From Trebouxia sp. TZW2008 (Eukaryota; Chlorophyta; Trebouxiophyceae; Trebouxiales; Trebouxiaceae): DNA of 64,000 bases. The stretch spans positions 63,817 through 127,816 of the forward strand of contig BDIU01000331.1 of assembly GCA_002118135.1 (NCBI GenBank). Direction: 5' to 3'. The position numbers and the translations under genes were made by a program. The notes beneath the pieces were generated by a model, which was not told where the DNA came from, made no database searches, and was given only the letters and a program-made list of their open reading frames with translations. Within the stretch, counting starts at the first letter, position 1. The number at the start of each line of letters is the position of its first letter. Shown piece after piece: positions 34,666 to 58,800 of this stretch.

Positions 34666-35557
34666 CCCAGCTAAAAGCGCCCGATCACTTTTTTGTGGCC
34701 ACGATTGTACTGTACTCACATCAGGCGCTGCGGCCGCCAATTATACGTGAAGGCACAACGTTGCACCTGTTGACTGCAGTTTTATAGCTCATAATGAACA
34801 AGGCGCCTTGGAACTTATCATGCAAGCAGTTCATACCCAATGTAATGATGGATCGATGGCCCATATGCCTGCTGGCAGGAGCAGGAGGGTTGGTCAGAGC
34901 TGCAAATAGTCGCACCCGTGCTTTTTCTTACATACTGAAGTCACTAAGTATTGACTCAGCGCTTACGGTCTGCCACCATAGTTGGCATGTGAGCTGCCAC
35001 TGTATGCTTCAGCACTACTAATCTCTGTACAGTTCACCCCTGAGGCAGCCTTGTGCTGTGCGTCAGGACTCCTGGTGGCTTTCTTCCAAACACCTGACCC
35101 ACTTCCACCAGATGGTCTGCATCAGCAAGAGAATCTATTCTTGTTCGTATAGGCTTAGCATAGCTGCACCTGCACCTTGAAGTACGGCCAGACACACAAA
35201 GCATCACAGTGATTGAACAGCAGGCACAGGATCAAAGCTGTAGAGGTCAGTACAGAGTGGTGCAGACTGAGGTTGTTGCGATTCATCTTGACTACACATA
35301 CATATACTTTCATGCCCATGAGACTCTGATGTGGCAACAAAACCTTAATGCCACAGACAACTCAGCAACTGCTAGCACAAGTAAGCAGTGCAAACATAAC
35401 AACGTGTGTTCTGGTTGTCATGCAAATATTGACGCATTGACATAGATGCTGCACCTGTGGACATACTGAGGCTGTGGACCCCGCTGCTGCCACTGGGGCT
35501 GCCAGGCTGGGTCTTGACCATTGGAATCCTGCAGTGGCTGTGCATGGTGCACGTGTT

Positions 35558-36063
35558 GCTGTGGATGCATACTTGCTGTAGCTGCCTGAGAGCCCACTGC
35601 CGCAGGTCTGTTCTGCAGCTGTGGTGTGCCTGCACCACAGGTGGCTGCTTTACACCCAGCCAGACAAATTCAGCACGAAATGTTGCTGTGGATGCATACT
35701 TGCTGCAGCAGCCTGAGAGCCCACTGCCGTGGGTCTGTTCTGCAGCTGTGGTGTGCCTGCACCACAGGGGGTTGCTTTACACACAGCGGACAAGTTCAAC
35801 ACGAAATGTTGCTGCGGATGAGTACTTGCTGCAGCAGCCTGAGAGCCCACTGCCGCAGGTCTGTTCTGCAGCTGTGGTGTACCTGCACCACAGGTGGTTG
35901 CTTTACACCCTGCCAGACAACTTCAACACGAAATGTTGCTGTGGATGAGTACTTGCTGCAGCAGCCTGTCAGCCCATTGCCGCAGGTTTGTTCTGCAGCT
36001 GTGCTGTGCCTGCACCACAGGTGGTCGCTTTACACTCGACCAGCAATCCTCAACACGCAACAA
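35558..36063. repeat. 126-127 bp tandem repeat, four units
   Basis: Units beginning GCTGTGGATGCATACTTGCT start at 35558, 35685, 35811 and 35938. Each includes CCTGAGAGCCCACTGCCGCA, TGTTCTGCAGCTGTGGTGT and CACCACAGGTGG. Identity is high, about 90 percent or more by eye. Long frames are open on both strands. It may be an echo array whose source exon has been lost, or a plain minisatellite. Confidence 0.95.
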
Positions 36064-36145
36064 GCTCATGCTGACAAGACTGTAAATTGCAATGCCGCAT
36101 GCACTGCCTCTAAAAGCAGTCAGCTTCATCTTGCCTGACTATGAA

Positions 36146-48846
<12,701 letters not shown>

Positions 48847-48881
48847 CAAGGACGTTAGGCAGAACGGTCTGCTACCGATGC
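48847..48881. promoter_or_regulatory. 35-bp gap between divergent start codons
   Basis: The RecQ ATG (48846, minus) and the best start of the next plus-strand gene (ATG at 48882, MIDATLPSGRFENEPGESGC) leave only 35 bp. If both are right, the two transcripts' 5' ends must overlap or each promoter lies inside the other gene. Both starts are inferred from open frame only. Confidence 0.4.
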
Positions 48882-51800
48882 ATGATCGATGCCACTTTGC
48901 CGTCCGGGCGTTTTGAAAATGAGCCTGGCGAAAGTGGCTGCGATCAACTTGATCAGTTGCACAGCGAGGTGATGCACGGACTCATGACCTGAGTGGTTGC
49001 AGCTACCTCTGCTCTGACTCGTAATGATTGCGACAAGCTATGGTCGACATGCTACGCATTCGGTCAAGGCTGATGTGCCTGTACTGACATGTAAACATCA
49101 CAGCAAGCAAAGCATGCTACGAATGACCCTGTGGCAGAATCTCACTTGCAACACTCAACACTCAAATCGCCGGGCTCCTAGCGGTCAACACTTACATCTG
49201 AGCATTTTGCGCACTAGACTCCGTCACACTCTCCCAGAGAAAGCCCTCACAGACCGCAGCGCAGTGCATTTCCGTGTTGTAGGTTCTGATCAGCACTGCA
49301 TCAAGGTCACCTGTCCAAATGATAGCCCTATTGCAGACTGGATGTCGAGCGCAGCCAGAAAAGCCGTGCTGAGGAGGAGTCAGCCAAGATGTAACAGACA
49401 AGCATGACAGACGTGCCAAGGCCTGCCTCTGCTGGGTGGGCCTGTCACGAAACCCATACTGTTTTTGACTTCACATCCCATAACCTGAACCTGAAATGAA
49501 TGACACCGCTGTAGGACACAGCAGGAAACATATGGGCCGCCAGTTGAAGCGAAGTCTCTTTCAGAGCTGTATGATGAATTCACTGTCCCCTGGGCCAACA
49601 CTCTGTTTGCCACTTTAAAGCAAGCCTTAAACACTGCTAAGGAAGGAACACAGAGGCAAATTGCATGTGCTCAGAAGCAGGCAGCTACAAATCTGTCTGT
49701 GCAAGAACAAAAAGCTGCATGGTGTCAATTCAAGGCAGTTTGTGGTGCTTGGTGCCATATCTGGCCAAGAAAAGCCAACCGTCATCAGGATCTGCCTGAG
49801 TACAGCCCAGCTCAGAGGCTGTCTTGCCTCATAGCCACAACTGCTGAGTACACTTCCAGCTATAGACAGGTACGCTGCTTGCAATGTCAGTCATGGCAAG
49901 TGACATTGGAACAGGAAGGTCCGCGACAGCAATCCTCAGCAGCATGCCCTGTGCTTCTACATTCACCAATGCATGCTCAGCATCATGTTCTTGAAACGAT
50001 GCACCAGTTCACCGACAAACTGATGCTCTCCATGTGCAGTGTCATCACATAAATCGTACAATCAAAGCTTGGCCCTGCAGTGTCAGCAGTAGTTTGAGCA
50101 GCTTTGATGTTCAGGTGGTTGGTCAAGGACTTCTGCAGCAGGCAGAGCACGCAGAGTTGAGCTTGCCGTGGGTGGCAGAATTTGATTCAGCTGTGACTGC
50201 AACATATGTCTCACTTCAAGCAGATGTTCAGCAGCACCTGACTCAGGCATTGCAGGCAGAGCTATTGCGCTTATTGCCCAGCAGCCAGCCTTCATCATCC
50301 CTTCCTATACCAGGCGCTCAAGCAACTGCGGGCAACCCAGAACTGCTGCCTGATACACAACAGAGGGCAATTTCAGTGCAGCATCAGCCTAGTGATCAAG
50401 CAGCATTGCTGGACTCTCAAAAGTCAGCATCTGTCCAACCTGACAGCATGCAGATGGATGCACAGGGTCAGGATCCAACTTCCCACAGAACTAGGCGAAA
50501 GATCAAAGCAGCTTGGCCAGAGTTCTCCAAACGAAATGCTGTAGCACCTCTACCTTTGCAGGACCAGGGTGGTCTTCTGGCAAAGGAAAGCATGCAGTCA
50601 CATGCTGACGCAATCCAGGTTGAAGGGGTTGCAGCCCAGCTGCAGCCATCATCAGAGACGCTGCCGCTTGCTGTGGACATATGCTGCAGGTAGATTTGCA
50701 CACAGGCTTCACACACATGTCTGCAATAGCGTCTTGTACCCTGCAGCATGTTGTCGCAAGCTTGTGGTTGAGATGCAATGCTGCTGAGCAGGAGTTTTGC
50801 GAAGATCAAACATCCTACAATTGTGCTAGCAAGACCTTGGCAGTACATGCAATCAGACTTGGTCAAGCAACATTCTGCGTGCAGAGCATATGGAGATCTT
50901 CAGTGGTACCAAAATATGCTGCTGGACTGGCCGCTTGAGCTGAGCAATCAGTATGCTCACTCCATTCTGTATGCCATCCACCAAATGTTGGGTCTTCTAC
51001 AACGCGCATCAATGTCTCCTGATACTACAATCACACAGCTCTGTCAGGCTATGGGCTGTGCAGCAGCCTTTGCAGACCTTGCTGGCGGTGTGCAACAAGC
51101 TGCAAGCAATCAGGTACAGCAATTCAACTTCATAATGCTTGCATCGTTTCTTTTGTTGGGTCTTCTGCAAGACGCATCAATGTCTGCTGACATCACAATC
51201 CCACCGCTCTGTCAGGCTGTGGGCTGTGCAGCAGCCTTTGCAGACCTTGCTGGTGATGTACAACAAGCTGCAAGCAATCAGGTACAGTGATTGCCCTTCA
51301 TAATGCTTGCAGTGGTTCCTTTGTTGGGCATTCTGCAAGACGCACCAATGTCTGCTGACATCACAAACTCACAGCTGTGTCAGGCTGTGGGCTGTGTAGC
51401 AGCCTTTGCAGACCTTGCTGGTGATGTGCAACAAGCTGCAAGCAATCAGGTACAGTGGTTCCCCTTCACACTGCTTACACTGGTTTTTTTGTTGCGCTGG
51501 TGTCAGCAGGCATTGCAGCGCATCAATGCCTGCTGACACCACAACCACACAGCTCTGTCAGGCTATGGGCTGTGATGCAGCCTTCAAAGACCTTGCTGCT
51601 GATGTGCAGCAAGCCACAACCCTGCAGGTAGCATTGCACCATAGGAACCAGAACAGGCAAGGTGTTTTGTTGTATTGAGTGCTTGCACCCGCTCCTGGTT
51701 TGTCTCACACAACCCTTGAGCTTGCCCAGCTTCTGTTGTCTGCTGGGGTGTTTGCCCACCATGACAAAGCAAATCCTGCACACCAATACTGCTTTCAACT

Positions 51801-53419
51801 TTCCGCCTGCAGGTCTTACTGGGACCATTTTGCACCCAAAAATTGCAGCACATGAATGATTGAGTCTTCATGCACATATTCTGCCATTTTGCCAATTGAT
51901 TCATGGCCACCACAATCAATGTGCGCAGGCAAGCCAGCACAATGAAGTGTCATTGCAGCTTGCTCACATGGAGCAGCAATGCAGAATGCTTGTTCACAAG
52001 GCCATGCCTGGCTTGCTTGAGCAGCTTGTGAGCTTGCACCTGCAAGCAGTAGAGGCTGTGGTGATTGCTGGCATCAAGGCTACAAACTGGCACAGCCCAA
52101 GACCGCCCCCGACTTGGGCCAATATGGCAGGGTAAGCATAGTTGAGTGAACATCCACTGTCCTTATTGTGATGCTCAGAACAAGCCAGCCTGGCGAGATA
52201 GGACTTTATTCATACACACCTAGCACATGTGGTTGAACTTGTAATAGACTATTGCTGTTACAATTGTGATTGTTACTAAGCATAGTTTGTTTGTGTCTTG
52301 TGACGTGAATCATACGCCTCAGCTGATATGTCAAGTGGACCTGAGACTGTTTGCACCTAGGTCTGTGGTAGCGTGTTCAGTACTACTTGCTGTGCTGCAT
52401 CAAGCATATTCGCAGAATGCGCACTGTCAGTGCTTTAGCCTTTAAGTTGCTGTGCTTTTGGCTACTCTCAGACTGCCAACTGCGCGCATGCAAGTCTTGC
52501 ACATGGCAATTGCATCGAGCAGCGCAGCAACTGCAGGATACTTTTCTACTCAGCGGGGCTATCTTCACGCTGGGTACCTTGTGTTTTGCAGGCACAGTGT
52601 GCAACTGTGGCGACAAATGCTGGAAAGATTGCAGCAATCGTTGCTGAGCAACTGCACGGCAGCAGTGGCTCAGGACATGCTTGGCAGAGCCTTGCAAGGA
52701 GGATTGCAGAGTTTGGCGCATGCGTACTCACATCTGCAGCCATCTGATGCGTGGCAGCCAAGACATGCTGCAGATCTGACTTTCATTGCTGAGACGTGTC
52801 AGATGATGACTCAGCCTCTGCAGGAAGCAACAGGGTAAGCCAGTTTCATTGTACAGTGACATTTCTTTGTAACGACTGTTTTGGTTACCAAGAAATTTGT
52901 CCTTCGTACTGATTCCTCATGCACAGGTGCCACTGCAGTCAGCATGCAGTGATTGATTACCAATTGCATTTCCTTATACTCAGCATGTCCTTACATCGAG
53001 TGTCCTTACAAAGAGAAGTTACTGTACGGCCTTAGGCAACATCCCTGGCATTGCATATGGTGCTGTTACATCTCCAGACTTCAACCCAAGGCGCACTGCT
53101 TGATCATAGCGGTATTGTGTGTAAGCAGGTGAATGCTGCAGCAGATCTTGACGCTGCTTTGATAATGACTCAATGAGTTTCAGTGGACCAAGGTGCTCAA
53201 AGCACTTGGGCAGCAAAGTGCTGTGTGGAGCTATGTTGGTGACCTGTTGTTGTGAGGCTGAGTTGATCGTTTACTTGCAGGCTGCAGACCTTTGACCCAG
53301 ATATTGTGTCAGACATCAGCAGCAGATGTCAAGAGCTGTGCTTGCTGTCCACGCCCAGCAACATGCAGGCTAAGAACACATCAGGTGTTAAACCAACTCT
53401 TTTCCTCAACATCAGCTGA
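48882..53419 (+). CDS. Unrecognised multi-exon protein, alpha-helical
   Basis: I do not recognise the family. Coding-like segments: 48882-about 48968 (MIDATLPSGRFENEPGESGC), about 49190-49390 (HFRVVGSDQHCIKV), about 49530-49870 (ELYDEFTVPWANTLFATLKQ, CAQKQAATNLSVQEQKAAW), about 50110-50690 (PWVAEFDSAVTATYVSLQAD followed by a Gln/Ser-rich linker and RRKIKAAWPEF), 51005-51110 and its repeats, about 51950-52130 (LLEQLVSLHLQAVEAVVIAG), about 52595-52835 (LWRQMLERLQQSLLSNCTAA, ending QPLQEATG at a GTAAGC donor), and 53280 to a stop at 53419. The composition is leucine/glutamine-rich and helical, without membrane segments or obvious catalytic motifs. An alternative last exon at about 53629-53711 (GIGYVCHRIDGYHELRVPNC) is possible. 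Exon joins are incomplete. Confidence 0.45.
51005..51625 (+). repeat. Exon-plus-intron unit repeated four times (168-178 bp)
   Basis: The unit runs from CGCATCAATGTCTGCTGACA through CAGGCTGTGGGCTGTGCAGC and CTTTGCAGACCTTGCTGGTG to CAAGCAATCAG/GTACAG, then a short intron-like piece ending TTCTGCAAG. Starts are at 51005, 51173, 51341 and 51519. All four keep most of the frame (CQAVGCAAAFADLAGDVQQA). It is the clearest case of a whole small exon with both splice sites in tandem. Confidence 0.93.
52854..53024. mobile_element. MITE with TA flanks (copy 5)
   Basis: The left end is CAGTGACATTTCTTTGTAAC and the right end TTACAAAGAGAAGTTACTG, flanked by TA at 52852-52853 and 53025-53026. The length is 171 bp. 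The interior GCAGTCAGCATGCAGTGATT matches copies 1 and 3. The left end lies about 19 bp after a splice donor (GTAAGC near 52835). Confidence 0.85.
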
Positions 53420-54144
53420 GCATTCAACTGACATGCTATGCCGTATTGCACGGATGATTGCAGTTGGATCCCACTGTTGCAGGCTCTATTGCCCTTGTCT
53501 GAAGCGTGCACACATTGACATACATATGTCAGCTCTCATTTCGTGATGTGCTTGAGCAGAATCATTTGGACAGCAGCGCTTTTATGCCTGTTGCCACCAG
53601 AAGCGCTAACTTTGACTTTGCTGCTGCAGTGTCTTGCAGCTGGGATTGGCTACGTGTGCCACCGGATTGATGGCTACCATGAGCTGCGCGTTCCGAACTG
53701 TGAATTGTAGTTTTGCGTTGGGTTTTTGTTGGTTGACAGGACCAATGTTGCACTCTGGCAGTCTGCACAGCCCTTGCTGCAGATGGAGCACGTGCAACAT
53801 CAGTGTTGAGAAAACTTGTGTTATGTTGACATCTGCAAGCAGCAGTTACTGTACTGTACAGCATGATGTCATTGACGTATGACTCAAACTTGCCGGTGTG
53901 ACAACATTTGCAGGTCAAGCGCACATAAGTCATGTTTTAACCGCTATGAGTCATTCCTATATCTTACACCTTTGCAGCTTATCTGTGCCTTCAAGGAAGC
54001 AAATGCTGTTGCACTAAATGCTGTCATCAACGAACATGTTACACACATTCAGCACGGTACTATTAATGTCTTGAGGCTGGTGCCACACAGTATAAGACTC
54101 ATTGTGGAGAGTACACCCAACACACTCTGTCAAGGCACTGTTTC
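53420..54144. other. Convergent intergenic region, no gene assigned
   Basis: This lies between the presumed end of the unknown plus-strand gene and the stop of the minus-strand nuclease-like ORF. It contains a possible alternative last exon for the former (about 53629-53711), a fragment TTACTGTACTGTACAG near 53845 resembling a MITE end, and a plus-strand frame about 53960-54120 (INEHVTHIQHGTINVLRL) that I cannot assign. Confidence 0.4.
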
Positions 54145-54931
54145 TTATAAGGGTGTGTCCCTCAGCAACACCCAGCGCTTGATGTCCTCCTGTAAAGTGA
54201 ACAAATCAAATTGCAATGCTGAGGTCACACTTTGCTGCAGTGCATGAGGCACAGAAGGAAAGAACCTTGCAGGTATCTTAAGAACATGCGTGCCTAGCCC
54301 AAGACATGGTTGAGATGACCCTTGACCAAGGTGGAACAACTGATCATTTTCTCCCAAAATCTTGGCAATAACTTCAATACAGGGGCTGTGAATGCTTGAT
54401 GCCCTTGAGTTATCCGTAATCTTGACACCAATCACAACAGGATGCATTGCTTGGCTCCATAGATTGACTTCATCTTTGACAGCTTGAAAAGTCTGCTCAC
54501 AATGGTAGCCAACTTCTAGAAGCATAACAGCTTTAGTGCCTGTACAGCTGTCTGCAATCACAGCAATGTCTGGAGTCTTGTAGCTGCCTGACTGAAGCTT
54601 GATCGTTTCTGTGCTGAACGCAACCGCTTCGAGGGCATCTGGACCCACTGCATCCTTCATTTGCGCTGCAACTTCTATCATGAACCAGCCAGCAGTCCGA
54701 GCATGTGGTGGTGATGGGTCACCATATAGCAATACTTCTCTTGAGCATTCATCATATGCTAGTTTCCATGCACCATGGACTTGCCCCAATCCAGGCTTTC
54801 AAGACATCCATAGGCACATCTTTTGCCACAGGCCAAGGACCTGGATTGTGTTGGTCGCCATTGTTTGCTAACTTCAGAGCTTGTTGATACTTTGCAATGC
54901 TCCTGTCCAGTATTTTAGGCCAGTCAGTCAT
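54145..54931 (-). CDS. Possible PD-(D/E)XK nuclease-like protein, frameshifted
   Basis: A 214-codon uninterrupted frame ends at 54145, unusual among such finely split genes. It has KTPDIAVI followed 20 residues later by AVMLLEVGY and then AVKDEVNLWSQAMHPVVIG. That layout (PD, then hydrophobic-E-x-G/K strand, then helix and a further strand) resembles the restriction-endonuclease-like fold, including Uma2-type proteins; this is inference, and the K of the E-x-K is not obvious. Upstream, a second frame from an ATG at 54931 (MTDWPKILDRSIAKYQQALK, AKDVPMDVLKAWIG) runs into it at a GGGG run near 54785, one base out of phase, so there is either a single-base frameshift or an assembly error. No echoes or introns are seen. 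It could be a transferred or transposon-derived gene, possibly already dead. Confidence 0.5.
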
Positions 54932-55847
54932 GCCTGTCCAGCAATGCTGAAAGCACTGCACTGCCTATTGCAAGAGATTTTGGCTTGTGTTGCACTTGGA
55001 CGGCGCCCTTGATCGACTGTACGAAATGCCCTTCGTTCACTGTCAAAAGAGGCTCAGGCGCATGCACTTTTTGCACGCAGCGCTGCTTGTGAACTCAAGT
55101 GACGACCGTGACAACGACAAGCCCAACATGTTCACCAGAACTGTGGGTCATAGACGAGGTTCAATTGCAGTCATTTTTAGTGGCACCTACTCGTCACGGC
55201 GATAGATGCAGCGGATCTCCTGTAGTGCACGAAAGGGGCAACGACTGGAAAGTTCTTGGGTGCAGCAAAGAGCTAGGCAATAATGACGAATTTCCTCTAC
55301 TTCAAGTATTAAAAGTTTCGTGTACCAAAATCATCTGGAGGCATAGCCAATTTGGGCATTGTCAAGCACAAACCAGTATTCACCTCAAAAGATCAAGCCG
55401 CAGCATGTTCTGCTGCCCTGTACATTTGGCCGTATTCCTAGGAGAACGGGGAAAAAAAGAATACATTGTGACAGTACTAGTGTCAAGTTAAGAAACGAAC
55501 CAGGTGTCTCAAGAACTTCTTCAGAAATAAACATTTCATGAGAGCAGCATGCCTGCAGCGGCAACATGGATACACACATTGGTCTGTGCCACCAGAGACA
55601 AGCGTTTGCACAGTACGCAAGCAATCACCAACCAATCAGCAACATATTGACGATATGGTCTTAAAAATATGCGTGGCTACTCTCGAGAGCTTTGTCCACG
55701 AATCCAGGCTGCAAAAACTCAATGCGCACAGATAAATATGGCAACCCTACCCACAGCAATCCACAGCAAAGCTACACTTGATTGGCACTGCAGCTGTTGT
55801 ATAGCTATATACGACTGTTACTGCAGCTGTGTGAAACAGAGACTGGC
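54932..55847. other. Intergenic, nothing recognised
   Basis: This lies between the start of the nuclease-like ORF and the 3' end of the PLP-enzyme gene. Plus-strand frames of 60-130 codons exist (55099-55491 is the longest) but have no motif and no coherent splice signals. I see no RNA gene. Confidence 0.4.
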
Positions 55848-58800
55848 TTAGCCTTTCGCTTGCCAGGTGGTGTTTTGAATCCTTTTGGTCTTCTGACTTG
55901 GGTCATATGCCTTATCAATTTGCTGTACCGTTTTTGGCACGCCAGGTCTCAACAAATCTGACAGGCTTGTAATCAAAGTGTCTACATTGTCCTTGCTGAA
56001 GCACAAAGGCGGCTTGATTTTGATGACCTGATTGTGGTGCCCATCAGTTGAGACAAGAACTTGGCGCGCTTTCATCCCTTCTTTGATGTGCTTTGCGGTG
56101 CCAGGTGCAGGCTGCTGAGTATCAGGATTCACCAGTTCAAAACCGACAAACAGACCAACACCTCGCACATGCCCAATGTAGGGGAAGTCCTGCAAACAAG
56201 GCATGCCAACATGTGTTAATGGATCTTCCGGCAGATTTTCCAAGACTTGCTGTTCAGCGCATTTCTGGGAATTTGCTCTTGGCTCAACCCAAGGCATGCG
56301 TAGTTCATTGCATCATCATGACCAATAACAGAGGGCAACAAGGCAAGCTGCTGATCAGCCAAGCCTGTGAAATTTGGCGCATTGCTCACAACAGGCAAGA
56401 TTTCATACTGTGCAGTCTGACAACAGACCACTGACAACAGACTCCTGTCATTCTGTCAGAACAAACCTGGGTGCACAATCAGTTTTGTAGCTTTTCCATA
56501 CGGATGCATCAGGCACTTGTACATCTGCATCATGTATGTCGAGCTGCAGCGCCATTTCTGAAGGCCTTGAGAGCAGCTGATTGAGGCTTACCTTCTGCAG
56601 ACTTTGCAGTTGCTGTATGAGGTAAATCCCAACCTCATGGGCATGCTCTTGTAGCTGGTCCTCCTCAATTGCCTCAAGAACTGCCACACCTGCAGTCACA
56701 CCCAAGCCACATGTATTCAGAATGGCAATGTCCAGTTTATAGAGCCTGCAGTTGCTGTATCTGGTAGGTGCCAACGTCATGGGCATGCTGCTGCAGCTGA
56801 TCTTCCTCAATGGCGTCTAAGACTGCCACTCTTGCAAACATAACACAACCACAACAAGTCATTGCAATGGCGTGGTTGGTGCTCTGCACCTGTTTCATTA
56901 TCCAAAAGCTGTGAAAGTTGCAATAACTCAGTATTGCGAGATTGCATGGGTCGGTATGTCTGAGCAGTGGCCAAACTCTGCATCCTGTTGCTGCTGACAG
57001 GTGCTGGTTTGACTGCTTATGGTAAGCCAAAGCGCAGCTGCAGACTGCTCAGAAGTTGACTGTTGCAGCAGTTTCTACCTGAGTCACATCCACCGCTGCT
57101 ATTGGCCAAGCTGCTGAGAGCTGTGGTTCAGCTAGTCTTTGGCTGGAGCGACATGCCAGCATCTTTCAGCAGCAGCAAGTGACTGAGTTCTCGCACGAGT
57201 GAGCAGTGGGACAGCTCGGCAACCTGTCGCTGCTGCAAGGTGCTGGTCTGGTGCTTGAGCCAGTGCACAGCTGCAGACGGTCGAAGCAATTACTGTTGCA
57301 GCAGTCTCAACTATGTCAGATTCAATGCTGCTATTGGCCTTCTGCTGAAAAGTATGGCCGTTCAGGTGCTGTTTTTGTTGCTGCAGCCGTGTCCAACAAC
57401 TTCAGATACACTGTAACTGCTCAGGCTGCTGAAATCTATGGGTCAGCTGCTCTTTGCTTGAAGCAGCAGACCAGAGTACCTCTCAGCTGCTGTGTGGAGA
57501 AACCTTGCAATCTGTTGCTGCCCCAAGTGCAGACTGCAGCGACATGTTACAGAGTTTTCTCACGCAGCAGTTCAAATTTAATAGGGTGTTGCTTCAGCCA
57601 AAGAGCAGCCGAGCCACAGCTTGTTGATTGCTTTGCATTGGAGCCATCAACTGATGGCAGATTCTGCTTGACATGCCTAGCATCATGCCAACAGCAACCA
57701 AGCATCTGCTCAAGACAGCTCATGCTGCCTGCCCTGCTTGTCGAGGACAATGACACAATCACTCCATGATCATCATCATCAGATTTACTGTTTACATGTT
57801 TATCAACCCTACTAGATGCATACAGCAGCAGTCATCTGCCTCCCAAGGATCCTTTGCAAAACCAGTTTGTACCAATGCAGACCACTGCCCTACTCACTGA
57901 GATTTCTGTACATCACTGTTCACACCTTTCATTTCAGAGGTGACAAAACATGTAGTGCGTCAAAACGTCAATTGTTATCTCACCAGCAGCAGCAGCGCCT
58001 GTGCAACCCCCACAGGTGTTGAAGTACTCCATGCCATTGCTGAAGCCTTGCGCCAGCTGCTTGGACATGATGACGGCTCCCATTGGGAACCCATTGCCAA
58101 TGGGCTTACCTAGGGTGACCATGTCAGGCACCACTGACTGCAGCTCAAAGCCCCAGAAGTGTGAGCCCACACGCCCAAAACCACATTGCACCTGCACATA
58201 TAGTGGGGCTTGATGACAAAGTCAAGGGACGGTACAATGAGATGCGTTATGGAGTATAAGCCTCGCACGCCCAACGCCACGTTGCACCTGTACATGCAGT
58301 GCAGCTTGATGGCAGATACACAGGACTGTGCAGTGTGAGACATTGGAGACTGTAGCTGCAGCCTGCAGCTCAGCAGTGGACTTGATGCTCACAGCCAGTA
58401 CCCAATGCAGTACGACTGCCCAATGTGTAGACAGGAGGATGCCGACCTGCACAGGCGAGGCACTGCCTGGTCCTTCTGTCAATTTGATGGTGTTATGCCA
58501 TGGCATCAAGTGCAAGTCACTATTCAGCATGCCCGCACAGTGCATAATGACAAAATCGTTCCTGCTGTACATGTCACAAGAGCGTCAAACATAACAGCTG
58601 TATCAAAGAGATCAGTCAGGAGACATGATGAGATTGATCATAGCAAAGGTGAAATGTGGGATGTTTCTATTGACATTGTGCCAGCTGTCAGCTGACCTCA
58701 TCTGCAATGCACACCGCTCCCTCTTGGTGCATGACGTCATACACCTCCTGAAGGTAGCCAGCCGGAAGCACCACCTGGCCCCCACATGACAGGATTGACT

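Larger units (their letters stand above)
34132..36145. other. Convergent intergenic region, PRT1-like / RecQ
   Basis: This 2 kb lies between the 3' ends of two convergent genes. It has a perfect hairpin at 34640-34665 and a four-unit tandem array at 35558-36063. Open frames across the array (up to 170 codons on plus) are products of the repeat. I see no gene. Confidence 0.6.

Noticed and set aside
35457..36138. Plus-strand frames of 163 and 170 codons
   Set aside because: They are read through the 126-bp tandem array; both strands are open for the same reason, and there is no motif or start context.
54145..54931. Bacterial contamination or an integrated virus
   Set aside because: The flanking sequence is continuous with intron-rich nuclear genes, and one uncertain nuclease-like frame with no capsid, polymerase or integrase nearby is not enough.
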